Made by a program: the position numbers and the translations under genes | Origin: Anthoceros angustus | Taxonomy: Eukaryota; Streptophyta; Anthocerotopsida; Anthocerotales; Anthocerotaceae | Assembly (NCBI GenBank): GCA_010909165.1 | Contig: MU008168.1 | Coordinates: 744,001-808,000, forward strand | DNA length: 64,000 nt | Direction: 5' to 3' | The notes under the pieces: model-generated | Databases searched by the model: none | What the model saw: only the letters and a program-made list of their open reading frames with translations | Told to the model about the DNA's origin: nothing | Shown here: one piece after another, positions 34,381-46,600 of the stretch | Layout: each line of letters opens with the position of its first letter | Numbering within the stretch: the stretch's first letter is position 1

Positions 34381-37300
34381 CTACGAAGAACTAGATGATG
34401 CTGCAACAAATACAGTTAGCAGCTCAGGATTCCTTTCGCAAAAAAGTTTGAAGTCCTCCCAGCTGATGGAATTATCACCATCGACATCCAGCTTTTGGAA
34501 GATGTGTTGTACCTGAATGGAACGGGATTCCTGTGACGAAAGAGATCAACAAGAAAGATCAACGGAAGGAGGAGAAAAAGGACAACTGGTACCTTTGTGC
34601 TGGATATTGTCGGGAAGACTAATCTAAGGCTTGCCTCCAACTGCAACACAGAAGTAGGCACTCATAAGATCCTCGGTGCAGAGGCGATCGCTGACATGGA
34701 AGAAGCGTTCAGGGATAACAGGTTTCAACCTCTTTGAGCGACACATAGCCATCCTTTTGCAGATCACATGCATCAAAGGCCGACTTCATCGAGCTGGAAA
34801 AGGCAGAATGTCTTGATAGGAATGCCAAGACTGCTACGAACTGCAAAATTGGACAGCCCACATTGGTTTATGAACATTGAATCTGGGCGAGTGTCTCTCA
34901 GCAAACTGCAATGGCAGACTAGTTGGAGCATACCTCCCGGAAATATATAAAGCCTCGCCGCGATTTGTCGAATAGGCAGAACACCTTTCACAAAAGAGAA
35001 CGTGTTAATCGGCAAATTCTTTGAATGGTGAGCAAGGAAACAGGCTTCCAGGAAATGGACATTCACCTGTTCAGAGAAGTCAGTTTTTGGAAGATCGAGT
35101 GCCTCCAGAAATTGATCGAGATTTACATAGCCACTGTTGATTGGAACAAAAGCAACTGCCATTAACTTGTAGGAACTTAACATTCTATGAAGATTGCAGC
35201 ACAGTGTATGAAGTGCAACGGGAGCTGCCTGCAAGTGGAGTCCATTGCAACAAACTTGTCCAGATACCCCTTCACCTCCTTTGTGGATAGATTGAAAAGC
35301 TAGAAGACAGCAAAACATGGATCGATAAGGTATTGGCTGTTCCCCACAAACTTCAAGCAACAGACATCCCTGAAATGCATCCTGACGACTAAGGAAGGTA
35401 CCTTTTCCATACGACCCATCTCCACCATTGAAGCAAAAGCCGAAGACTGGAGGAAGAAGACACCAGAAAGAAAATCAAGTCAACTCTCCAGTTCGCCTTA
35501 CATGGACATTTTTTGCACGGTGAGTATGCAGCTTACCATCTTCAGCTCCGTTGCTTTCACAGCTAGCATCAAGTCACCATATGTATGCTCCGTCTCTGGA
35601 ACATTGAGAGCTCTAGCCATCTCATATCGGACCTGTGCAGATGCACATTTCTTTCCAGTGAGAGTGTCCTCCAATTGGATCGTAGGAACTTGTCAGGAAA
35701 GGTGGAGCACATACCCTTGCAGCAAACTCTGCTGGATTTTCCTTTTCTTTAGCTGAAGGGATAATGACCGGAAGGTACTCGACCTGGATGTCAGGCATGA
35801 CAACTCAGATCTGAGTGGTGGCAAAATGGTGGAGTATTGAGTCTCTCTTTGACCTATCTACCTACTGTGTTCACAGAACACAGCAGTAGCCGAGGTTAAA
35901 ACAAGTACAATCCTTGGCATACTTCTGAACTTTGAAGATACCTCCATAAAGTTGTTGAACTGTGTCAGCATTCGGAACACAAGTTTTAAAAGTGGTGTAT
36001 TACCCCTGCGTCAGAGAGGACCAATTGTTAGAACAACCAGACTATTCGCTTCTTAACTGAGGTACCAATTTAGTACTCCAAATGATGTCGGAAACCCAAA
36101 TACCATGTACCAGGAGCAGTCGAAGTGGACAAAGGGATAGCGCACAACAACAGGTTGTACTGGAAGCCCAGGGACGAAGGCTCCTAGCTTGTATGATATC
36201 AAAGCCCTGCCATTGGTGGTTGTACCCTCTGGAAAGAGCAGCACTCGAGGAAAGTCATCGCTCAAAGCTCTTCTCTGCAATTGTGTGCTTGAGCACACCA
36301 CCTCGTGAGTTGTTGCATAGATCCCAAGAGTAACCAAAACCAACCAAGCAATCCCACGTGAGAGGGGCATCTCCCTTGGGCTTACAGTGGGTCGGGAATG
36401 CGGAGCCCCATTTCCAAACACTGGGATGAGTTAACAGGTACCTTAATCTCCAGACCAGCCTTTCTCCTTGAAGCTGGGTCAAGCCTGTCAACAAGAATCA
36501 TCTGCCATTGCATCGGGTCCACATTAGTCATCTCCCGATTCATTCCAACAGGCTTTTTTGACGAGGTGCAAGCGAATACAAGGGACCCATCGCGTTTGCA
36601 CTCTAACCAGGAGCCTACCCACACTCCCCTACTCCCCCACGCCCCTCACCTGCATAGATCTGATGATCATTCCCACGAACATAATGCTGTCATGCGAATT
36701 GGAGCTGACCATGCTCGGAAACAGCGCGTAAAAGAAAAAGATGGGGTCAACAAAGGACACATGATTCGACACCACTATCGGAGCAACCTCCCTCGGTGCA
36801 GGGCTTCCCATTATCCGAATCCAATGAAAACTGCGAACAAGACGACGCCGTCAAGTCAGATCCTGCACACCCCTCCTCCGTGAACATTTCATCGCGAAGC
36901 ACTCTCACAGACCATGTCAGGAGCAGGCACAAAACTAACCCAAAGCAGAAGAGGATGCAGCGGGCACAGCCTCTTGCAACACCCATTAGCCTGTACCGCC
37001 ACAAGGGCATAGCTTCCTGCTTCTGCTCCCATCCAGCCAGAGCCAGCTTGGTGCCCAACAACCCGACGATCACCACCACTACAGTAAGTAACACTCGAAC
37101 CAGCAGAATCGGCAGGCAAATGACCGTCTTCGCCAACTCGTAAAGGCCGTCAATTTCCGGAGTGTGGTTCCGAAACGGATCGATGGGAAGCAGAGGCCCC
37201 AGCGACGGACATTCACCAAACACGGAGATCACATGCTGCGCGGCCCCATCCCCTCTCCTCTTCACACCCTCCCCGTTTCCGTTGGCATCCTCAATTCCCG

Positions 37301-37424
37301 CCCCCTTAGCCAGCAGCTCCACCTGCAAATCCCCGATCCCGAGCCCCCCCGACCCTGTAGATCCGTTCTGCTTCCGGAGCAACGGAATCTGCAATTCCCC
37401 GTTCCCATTCATGTCTATCACCAT
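34381..37424 (-). CDS. LPEAT2: LPEAT2-like lysophospholipid acyltransferase with EF hands
   Basis: This ER-type membrane enzyme re-acylates lysophosphatidylethanolamine and related lysolipids. The CDS is complement(join(34381..34512,34593..34640,34730..34793,34862..34905,34934..34984,35067..35133,35229..35299,35402..35446,35537..35632,35715..35783,35942..36005,36111..36274,36442..36501,36650..36830,36913..37424)), 15 exons, 555 aa (Arabidopsis LPEAT2 about 539). Membrane segments lie at about residues 95-170. PlsC motifs are NHVSFVDP (about 193, NHxxxxD), VDRLDPASRRKA, FPEGTTTNGRAL (about 264) and VQPVVVRYP. The C-terminal third has EF-hand-like loops, including DSTCSGYVNLDQ (about 417), DLQKDGYVSLKE (about 485) and DVDGDNSISWED (about 521), suggesting Ca2+ control. 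The intron after exon 9 appears to start with GC; that site is the least certain. Confidence 0.92.
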
Positions 37425-37849
37425 TCCCGCCGCCCACCAGGCGCGTCCCGCAGGAAGGAATCCGATCCACCCCGTGCTCCCTCAATCCATACTCAGGCCC
37501 TTCCGCCCTTCAATAGCAACAGCACTAAACGCGGACAGCAGCAGGCGCAGGCCGGAGCAGGGACACCTCGAGAGAGAGCTGGCTGCTTGGTAGCGTGAAA
37601 GGCTAAAGAGAAGCCGATAGTGGCCTGCTGGTGTGGATGGGCATGGATTCAGGCCCCGGGGTGGGATTCCAGTAGATTCAATTTCCCTGAAGGCCGAGAG
37701 CTGCAAGGACGAATTACTGTACCACGGGAAGAATAGAAAACACAGTCCGTGTTGACTCGCTCATCCTTGCGGGCCCCAGCCCGGCTTTATCCCGCCGTCC
37801 GGAGTTCTCCGCTGGACATTTGTGACCACCTGCATCTCTGAGTCCCACT
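37425..37849. other. Spacer between LPEAT2 and the GT92 gene
   Basis: This is the presumed promoter and 5' UTR of the LPEAT2-like gene plus the 3' UTR of the GT92 gene. Nothing further is supportable. Confidence 0.4.
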
Positions 37850-39271
37850 TCAGCTGCGGCCGGGTATGGCCCGGCGGGCGGCCGACACCAGCGCAGCCAG
37901 CTGCGGGTCGTGAACGTAGTTGGCGAAGCCCGGCATGAGCCAATCCAAGTGCTCCGGGGAGTGGGAGAGGTTCACCTGGTGGTGGCAGAGCTCCACCTGC
38001 GGCGCCAGCACTCCGTGGTAGTGGTGGATCCTGGCCACGGACGCGTTCAGATCCACCCCTCCTTCCTCCGGCAGCGCGCTCCTGTGCACCCCGGCTGCGA
38101 ACACCGCCCTCGGATTCACCGCGTACTTCCTCCTCCCCGGGGCCGCCACGCAGGTCCAGGGATCCCTGCCCGGATGCATGCACTCCGGCGCGCTGTGTCT
38201 CCACCGCATTCGCTCCACGGGCCAGAGGTCGGGGCCGGCGTCCAGGCAGTGGCTGTGGGAGACGGGGAGGCTGCCGAAGGAGATCCAGGGGGCCTGCCGG
38301 TGGAGGAGCAGGAGGGCCGGGAGGGACGCCGGGGCCGGAACGTGGAGGAACTCATCGAAGTCCTGGAAGAAGGTCCAGTCCGCCAGGAAGCGGGAGCGGT
38401 GGAGACAGTCGTTGGCCAGGAGCGGCTGCTGGTAGTACCAAGAAGGGAAGTCCGCCTCCCGCGCCACTTCCGTGATGGTGAGCACTCCTGCACGGATGTA
38501 AGGCAGGAAGAGACGGCGCTGCTGCGGCTTCAGGCCCCCGACGTTGTAGAAGAAGAAGTGCGCCTGCTGACGCCACAGGGCGTGGTGGTAGACGAGCCAG
38601 TGCAGGATCCACTCCGCCCGCACCTCCGAGTGCATCGGCGGCCCGCAGAAGGCGTACGCCAGCCGGGGAGCCGGCGAGTGGAAGAAGCTTGCCGCTGCTC
38701 CGCGCTCCTCCGCCATTGCCAACACCGTGACTGTCTTCCCTCCCCGCGCTCCCGCCGGGAGCGTGATGGAGAGCTCGCCTCCCAGCCCGTCGCCGCCTAC
38801 CGGGTCCGGGAAAGAGCAGTTGACGATGGCCGGCACGAACAGGGCCCCGTTCTCGTCGAAGCCGATGTAGATCATCTCTGCCGGTGCCGTTGCCGTGGAG
38901 GAGGAGCTGTCGTTGCTGCCACTGCTGCTCTTCCACTCACATTCTTGGACCGGAGGTGTGTAGTCCCGCACAGCCACGGAGGTGATGCCGACGATGAAGA
39001 AGGTGCGCGGGGACTGCCGATATGCGCTGAATTGAACGAAGCCGTAGTGCGGCGTGCCGTGCGCATGGAATTGCTGCTGGTGCGGCTTCGCCTGCGGCTT
39101 CTGCTCTTCGGTGAAGTGTGCCTCGCCGTTGGCAGCTCCGCTGTTGCACACGCAGGCCGCGTTGCTCACTGGCGAATTACGCAGAGTGAGTGGAGCTTGC
39201 AGCAACAAGGATGACAGCACCATGGCAATCAGAACTGTCCAGCACATCACGGCTCGGAGTTTGGCTGCCAT
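37850..39271 (-). CDS. GT92 glycosyltransferase, GALS-like
   Basis: This is a glycosyltransferase family 92 (DUF23) protein resembling plant galactan beta-1,4-galactosyltransferases (GALS), which extend pectic galactan in the Golgi. It is intronless, 473 aa from the Met at 39271. The frame stays open upstream to 39487, but this Met starts directly before a type II signal anchor (VMCWTVLIAMVLSSLLL). Family landmarks include YAFCGPPMHSEVRAEWILHWLVYHHAL, HFFFYNVGG, the metal-binding DFDEF motif in FFQDFDEFLHVP, GRRKYAVNPRAVFAAGVH and an HHYHG near the end. GC content is high. GALS identity is inferred from overall pattern; a related GT92 activity is possible. Confidence 0.85.
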   Translation of the reverse strand: MAAKLRAVMCWTVLIAMVLSSLLLQAPLTLRNSPVSNAACVCNSGAANGEAHFTEEQKPQAKPHQQQFHAHGTPHYGFVQFSAYRQSPRTFFIVGITSVAVRDYTPPVQECEWKSSSGSNDSSSSTATAPAEMIYIGFDENGALFVPAIVNCSFPDPVGGDGLGGELSITLPAGARGGKTVTVLAMAEERGAAASFFHSPAPRLAYAFCGPPMHSEVRAEWILHWLVYHHALWRQQAHFFFYNVGGLKPQQRRLFLPYIRAGVLTITEVAREADFPSWYYQQPLLANDCLHRSRFLADWTFFQDFDEFLHVPAPASLPALLLLHRQAPWISFGSLPVSHSHCLDAGPDLWPVERMRWRHSAPECMHPGRDPWTCVAAPGRRKYAVNPRAVFAAGVHRSALPEEGGVDLNASVARIHHYHGVLAPQVELCHHQVNLSHSPEHLDWLMPGFANYVHDPQLAALVSAARRAIPGRS

Positions 39272-39818
39272 CCTCCCTCGATGCCCTGATCCAACCTGCA
39301 GAGTAGATGGTGGAGGAACTCCCTGGATATGCTGAAAGCCAAGAACAAGAACTGAGAGGCAGCTCCCAAGAGTGACCTGGTCGGACAGCTCGTTGCACGC
39401 ATGTCCGAGGCACAGCAGTAGTACTTGCTTCCCCTCCTTGCTGAAGCCGATCGTGGACGATGTGCTCAAACCACCACATTTCTTCACAGGACAGTACTTC
39501 CCTGCTGTTTTCCGATCTTGCAGTGCAACTAGCTGCTGTTACGGAACAGAAAGTCAAGAGAACGCTAACTTGGAAAGAAGACATGGGAATCGGATTCATA
39601 ACTTCCGCTGAGTTCCCAGTGCTCAGCTTTTACAGAAGTCCTTCACCTTCGAGAGAGCAATAATCCTTCACAAGCCATACAGACTTGTGTGAAGGAATAC
39701 GTAGTCCTATATCTCTTCTGTTAGGAATACTACGCTTTCAGGTGCAAATAATGAGCCACCAACTCTTCAGTGTCATCACAGCCAAACCCGGGCAGGTCTG
39801 TTCTGCACGTCCACAAGG
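39272..39818. other. Spacer between the GT92 gene and URM1
   Basis: This is the 5' flank of the GT92 gene and 3' flank of URM1, with no gene seen. An open frame continues upstream of the chosen GT92 start, so a longer N-terminus or an extra exon cannot be excluded. Confidence 0.4.
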
Positions 39819-40417
39819 TTAACCACCGTGGAGTGTGGAGATGAAAACAACCGTGTCTTTGTCCTCCAAGGGTGCGCGAAGGTTGCCGCAAAGCTCCCAG
39901 TCACAATCGTTGATGAGAACCAATATTCCAGGCCTCCTGCAACAGAAAGAAACAGCATCAAAGCAATGCATCTAGGTCAAACGGAGGCCCTTGAACGGAC
40001 AACAAACATGTTCGTGGCAAACGACTCGCTCACACTGAGTTGTCTCTCATAAACATCTCCGGTCTTTCTTTCAGAAGGTTATCCCGAATCCACACCAGTA
40101 AGCTCTCCACCGTGATCTCCTGCCGAACCAGCGTGCAGTGATTCACCACACATCAGTTCAGTTGAGATGGATGGACCACATATTACACAAAAAACACATC
40201 AAGATAACACGCGTGCTAAACCCCAGGGGCTCGGTTCGCACCTTGGCCGACTTGTCTTCATATGCCAGTTCGATCTCGTGCTTCTTCACGGAATCAAAGA
40301 GCAGCTCCAAACCACCTCTGCAACAATCGCTCTGGCGTAAGAACAGAGCGCAGCAGCACAAAATAGCCCTAGACTGAACACCGTTCATACTAACCCGAAC
40401 TCCAAAGTGAGACGCAT
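39819..40417 (-). CDS. URM1: Ubiquitin-related modifier 1
   Basis: URM1 is a sulphur carrier for 2-thiolation of tRNA wobble uridines and a ubiquitin-like modifier. The CDS is complement(join(39819..39936,40034..40119,40242..40317,40395..40417)), four exons, 100 aa, the standard length. The first coding exon is only 23 nt and gives MRLTLEF; it continues into [18 protein letters not shown]. The third exon holds [18 protein letters not shown], and the last has [26 protein letters not shown]. The C-terminal GG, needed for thiocarboxylation by the E1-like enzyme UBA4/CNX5, is present directly before the stop. It starts 279 bp from SKI3 on the opposite strand. Confidence 0.96.
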
Positions 40418-40695
40418 TCTGTGCTTGCTCTCGCTTCACCAGCCTCGTCCTGATGCGATGCTGCCTCGATTCCACGCACTGCGAGCTCGGGTCCATACAC
40501 AGATTCAGCAAGATGATGGTTTTAGAAGCGTTCAATTTAGCATACAGAATTTACATGCCAATTTAGCAAACAGTATTGCGTACCTATACATATAATGTTC
40601 CTCCCTTGGGGAACATAAATAAATTTCTTGTTGTTGTATGTGTATAGTCATACGGACAAAGGCTTAGGTTTGGATATTCAAAACTTGAAGCGGCC
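40418..40695. promoter_or_regulatory. Shared upstream region of URM1 and SKI3
   Basis: URM1 (minus, ATG at 40417) and SKI3 (plus, ATG at 40696) diverge across 278 bp, which must hold both 5' UTRs and core promoters. This suggests a bidirectional promoter. No specific transcription-factor site is claimed. Confidence 0.55.
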
Positions 40696-43600
40696 ATGGA
40701 GGAGGTGCAGAGGAGGCTGAAAGCAGCTCAGGAGGCTTTGGAGAAACAGGACTATGGTGCAGTTGGGCGTCATTGCAAGCATGTGCTCAAGCAGGACCGC
40801 GACAACCATGAGGCCTACATTATCTTTGGGAAAGCTTTCATGGCCCAGAAGCAGGCCGTTCATGCGGACAAGGCATTCCGCAAGGCGATTGATACAAATT
40901 CCGCATCGCTGCCCGCCTGGCAGGTGAGTGGATTGGTCATTGTGGGTGTTATCTTCTGCTCTGCTGAATGGTGATGGCGAAAGGGAGCTTTTTCGGTGCA
41001 ATGCCAGTCTGTGCGTCTCATGTGTTGGCCTCGATTCAGGGATTGGTGGAGCTGTATGAGGAGACTGGGGAGAAGGAGAAACTGCTCCAGGCTTTGGAAG
41101 AAGCATGTAAATTAGCGGAGTCAGCGGGGGATGGCATTCTCCTCCAAACTTTGACTGTCAAGCTTGCTGCTCTTCGGACAGGGGATTCGTCAGGTGGGGA
41201 AGCTACAGTGAGCAGCAGTTTGGAGACTGATGCTACATTTCCGGCTGTTCCTGACGATGCAGAGCTCGGACGGCTCATTCAGAAGGTGGTCTCCTTGCAA
41301 GGTATGAAAGGTTTTTTTTGGCTGTTCACATGCTGTTGCAGGGTGGCGGCAATCTCCTTCTAACCGTGTATTGAATGCAGGAGTTGGTGGTGATGAGTGG
41401 CAGAAGGCAAAATTGGCGCTGCTGGAGAATTGCATTGCCATGACAGCTTTCCGACCTTCAGAACTTGCTTTCCAAGTTGGCTTGGCACTATGCGAAGAGG
41501 ATAAGAGTGATGAGTTGTTCAATGCACTGGGTTTCGCCCACATAGGTGGGGATCGGACAACACGCATTGAATGGTTTGGCCAGAGGTGTCACCACTTCTA
41601 TCCAGAGGATGGTTGTGGTCTTGCAGCAATTGCATGGGGAATGCATGAAAGGTGTGTATCAAGGTGGGCTGGACGAAAGCTCATGCTTTGTTGCTGTGTA
41701 GAACTGTTGGAGTTTTTGCACCTTCCTGATTTAAGGTTGTGTGGAGCAGGACATGGGACTGTCAGAAGCAGGTGTCTCTCCTGCAGCGAGCCCTCCAACT
41801 AGAGAGCAGCTGTGTCACTGGGTACATAACCTTGTAATGTGAAGGTCAATCTTGTACATGATATATATATACATATATATATAGATATATGTATATATAT
41901 ATTCTGAGTTGTCTTGTGAACTCCAGGTGGCACCTCTTGGCTGTGGTCCACTTGGATCTAGGAGCAGGTGGTGATGCTGTCAAATGCGTCAACCACGGGC
42001 TGGGCGCAGTTTCATCCTGGCGAGCAACTTTTGGACTCAGCCTGGTTCTGGTCGAGCTACGGCTCAAATTGATTCTGGCTCGTGCGTCCTTGTCCCTGAA
42101 ACTGTACGTGGATGCTGACCAAACTTTGCAAGCTGTGCTTGAGGTGCGTTTTTCAGCCAGGCAATGTTGAGGGCTCTTCCTTTCTGCTCTTCAGTTTGTT
42201 AAGACTTAGCTTGGTACTACTTTGGGATGCAGGGTGCACGTGCAGTACCTGATGAATCACTTTGCTTTTCTGCGTTGGAGGTAATTTATCAGTGTCTTTG
42301 GCACCTTCTCATACCTTCACTGGCTTTATTACAAGATAATATAAGAATGGCTTTGTCACTAGATAATAGCAGTGTAATGATATTTGGTTATATATGTTAC
42401 CAGGAATTGGCAAAAGTTTCAATAGCTCAAGGAAACTTGGAAGAGGCTTGGTCAAGGTTGGGTTCTGTGGTTTCTTTGTATCCTCACAGCCATTGGGCGA
42501 TTGCAGAGCTTGGATGGCAATCATACAAGAAGGGACAATTGAATGAAGCTGTGCGATGCCTGGAGCAGGCAGTGGCACTTTCTCCTGATGTTGCACTCTA
42601 CCATCACCGATTGGTACAGATTGATTTATCTATGCCCTAAGCACTGCATTTCCTCTGCCATGGTCAAATGGGCTGTCTGATGATGAGAGTCTTGTGGATT
42701 GCAGGGCCTTGCATACTCTAATGGAGGTGAATCTCTAGGTTACTCTAGAAGCATTGTGTTGAAACAACTCATGCTAGCAGCTACTTTGGATCCTGGGCAA
42801 GCTGCTGTTTTTCGCGATCTCGGACATCATTTTCGGGCAGTACAGGGAACTTCTCAGCAAGCCATTAGCTGCTACCATAAGGCAGTGATGCTTGATGCAG
42901 ATGATGCAGAAGCAGGGGTAGGTTCTGCTTGCCACTCTGTGAATGCTCTGTTAAAGGTTTTCCAGTGCTAACGACAAATTTCGTGTGTAGCAAGCACTCT
43001 GTGACATTCTTTCAGAGAGAGGACAAGAGACTGTGGCTGCAGAGATCTGTCATACTGTCACAGAACATTCTGCGAGTGCATACTGGGCTTGGCGCCATTG
43101 TGGTTTTGTTCAGGTGCTTTGCATGTACCGATCTTCGAGTTGTGCTGCTGGAATATTCAGTTCAAAATGTCATATCATAGCCTTCTGGGCAGCTGCTGTT
43201 TGCTGCTCATGTAGTACATGGAGGCTCTCTAAGTCTGCACTTGGCAGCAAGATGTGAAGTTCTGCTGTGGGTTGATCTGCAGGTGCAACAAAAAGACTGG
43301 TCTGGAGCTACCTCGAGTTTACAACATGCTCTCAGAGGATACCCTCAAGATGCACAGTCATGGGAGGTGATTCTACAACAGGCCACCTGTTCGTACTCCT
43401 GACTTGGGAGCTTTCGTGGTGCTTGTAGAACAATTACTTACACTATACCTGTTTATATCCAGGCCTTGGGTTTAGCATACCGGCAGCTGGGAATGCTGAC
43501 TGCTGCATTGAAGGTACTCTTACTACCCCTGTGAAATCATGTTGTTCACCTTGCGTCTATGCTCTCTGGATCTTAACATGGTTCGTGTCACACAGGCTTA

Positions 43601-46600
43601 CAGTGGAGTGCTGGCTCTGGAGAGCTGTTCACCTCTTTTCGCTTTGCTGGAGAGTGGGGCCATTTTATTGGCCCTCTCAATGTTCTCGAAGGTATAGTAT
43701 TTCACAAAGTTGCAGCAGTCTTATATCCTGATTCATCAATCAGTTTGGAACTAGACTTTGTTCTAAAGTGAAGGCCTAAATGCTGCCAGGCAATTGATAT
43801 GTTCCGCCTTGCACTGGAAAAGTGCCCCACTCATGTAGTGGCTCGTTGTGGTCTTGCTTCGGCACTTCTTGGACGATCTCGAGAATGTTTAGGGCTTGGC
43901 GCTTTTGCATGGAGCACTGCTCTTTTAGAGGTACAAGTTCCTTTGATGATGGGGAATCGCTAAGGTCATTTCCAAATATTTGCTTTGGTTCATAAGGTAG
44001 CAATGTTGATTTGTGATGCCAGGAAGCCGGAAAGATTGCAGGAGAACTGGCATCTACATCTAGTTACTTGGTGACAGCGTGGAAACTGTGGGGAGATATT
44101 CAGGTATTGTTTGGGTGCAGTTCCCAAGCATTGAATACGTTTCTACTTCCTGTTAACACAGCTCTCCATCTTCTAACGAGCACTACATAATTAATCCTGC
44201 CGGTGGTAAATTTTCAGACCACATATACAGAGGCTGTACATTGTGAAGCTGTGGACATCAAATCTTCCACTGTTGTTCATGGTCTCAGAGGACAAACACA
44301 GCATAATCTGCTTACAGGCATCCAGGCTTGGCGTAACTTGCAACTTGGTGCAGCTCGAGATGCCAAGAGAGCATATCAGCATGCATTGCACATGTGTCCC
44401 TCTCAGAGCAACTTGTATGTGGACTTGGGATTGTCTCTGGAGCGTCTAAGTCATCTCAAAGGGATGGAAGACTCGGCGTCACAAATGAGGTACGTATTCT
44501 GAAGAGCTGGGCCCATGGTTGCCAGGGTTCCTCATAGTCTGTTCCTCCTATTGAAATGAAAATTGGTCACCCTCTTGATATGGTGCAATGGAGACTTGCT
44601 CCCTTTGAAGCATTTCCTGTATTGCGCCCTTGAAGAAACTTTTTGAGATGTCAACAGGATTGCGCTGACTTGCAGGCTCGATTTAGTTTGTGGAGGCATC
44701 CAGCTGGAGGGAGGTAATCCAGAATACTGGATAGCACTTGGTGTTCTTATGGATGACAAAAGATGGAAACAACATGCGCTTATCCAAGCTCTCCGCATTG
44801 ATGGCGATCATTCCCTGGCTTGGGCTCTGCTTGGACAGGTAGGCTGTGTTCTTGGTATAGTGATTTTAGTCACTTTCATAGATGGGCACCACATATATCT
44901 GATTCACTTTTGTGGTTGGTATCAGTTGTATTTAATGGAGGGAAATCAAGAGCTTGCTATACATGCATTTGATCGTGCACGAAGTTCTGATCCTCTGCTT
45001 GCATTGCCATGGGCTGGAATGTCTTTTATTCACAGCTTGAAGGGAAGGTCGGATCACCCAACTGGGCTGTTTGGGACTCTTTGTCCATCCTACTTTCCGT
45101 ATTTTATGTGTCTAATGATTAAACTGTCGAATGGCTGCAGCAAGGACAAACTACGTGATGCTGTGGCTGACTGTCTATATGCCATCCATCTCTCCCCGGT
45201 TAGATCCACAAGTTCTGAGCAGACCCCATATTTCAATTTGAATTTGACGGACGCTGAGAGTTTTGAAGGAAGCTGAGAGTTTGACTAGGGTCTAGGGGGA
45301 GAAATGTGTTGCCTTCTTCTGGTGGCACATTTTGCAGTATGAGCTGATGTCTTTCCTGGCTAATGCAGACTACGAGTGTCCAATTGGGCCTGGCGAAGCT
45401 TGCAGCCGATACTCAGCAACTGAACCTCCTGCAGGTTTGATTGGAAGAACCGTTCACAGAATCCCCTGTTTTCCTATCTTAAATTTGTTGTCTGAACTTG
45501 AAGACTGTTCATTGATGATGATGTTTTAGGTCTATGTGGCATTAGAGCAAGTAATTCAGCGGGTCCCACACTGCCCAGAAGCACACAACCTCAAAGGGTT
45601 GGCTTGTGAATCTAGGTCAGACTTCCATGCTGCCATTGAGTCATTCCGCACAAGCCGAACTGTACTTGAAGAAGTGGGGATGGCAAGGCCCGATTTTGCT
45701 CAGCAACACTTCGCAGTTTCTATCAACTTGGCCCGAGCTCTTTGCAAGGTGAGTGTTTAGGGGATGTTCGTTGTTTAATTAAAAAGCTCATTTTCTCTGA
45801 CCATTGAGAACTGATTTCTCGTATGTGTTGGATTGTTCAGGCTGGAAAGATGAGCGCAGCTGTTCAGGAGTATGAGAAGCTAGCTGCAACAGGTGATCAA
45901 CTGCTTCTGGTTTCAATGACTAACTGGCAGGTCGTGAACATGTTAGCAGAACTGAAATGCCTATGTCTGCATCACAGGTAGTTTAGCAGCAGATCTTGGA
46001 GGAATCTGCGGATATGCAGTGGCATTGTGGTGGAATGGTCAGAGGGATGTTGCAATTGGAACTATGCAGCAGGCTGCAGGGTCTAAGAATCAACATGCTG
46101 TATCTAGCCGCTCTGTGATCAGCCTTATGAGCAGATTGCTGTACTTCAAGTTTGGACCCTCACCAGCGATAAGAGAGATGCAGAGGGCCTCACAACTCGA
46201 TTATTCTGTAGCAAGTTTTTGCTTCACTGCCCTTGCCTTGGCTATTTCTTCTCGTCAAAGTCATGTCTTTTCAAGCCTCTTGCCTTTCTGCTCCAAAGTC
46301 TTTGAAGATGAACGAGCCTCAGAATTCCATGAACTCCTTGCAGTTGGCCGACAGGTAGTTGTTGATACCTTCTGTTGATGTTGCTACGTGCTGCTTCCTT
46401 CCATGAATGCTATGGCTACAGGTGGATTCCATATCTAGGCTTTACTGTGTCACATGCATGCACTGTTCTGTTTCAATTAACAGATTGTCAAAATCTTATT
46501 ACAGATTCTCTATCAAGGAGACAGTAAGCTTGTGTCGATACCATTGCTGAAGACCTTGCACCTACGCCCACATGATGCTCTTCTCAGGTACGATTGTGAG

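Noticed and set aside
37910-39214. 434-codon plus-strand frame
   Set aside because: Shadow of the GC-rich GT92 exon; V/E/R/H-biased translation typical of antisense of a GC-rich gene.
34381-40417. Operon or functional cluster of LPEAT2, GT92 and URM1
   Set aside because: They share strand only; functions are unrelated and this is a eukaryotic genome with separate promoters.
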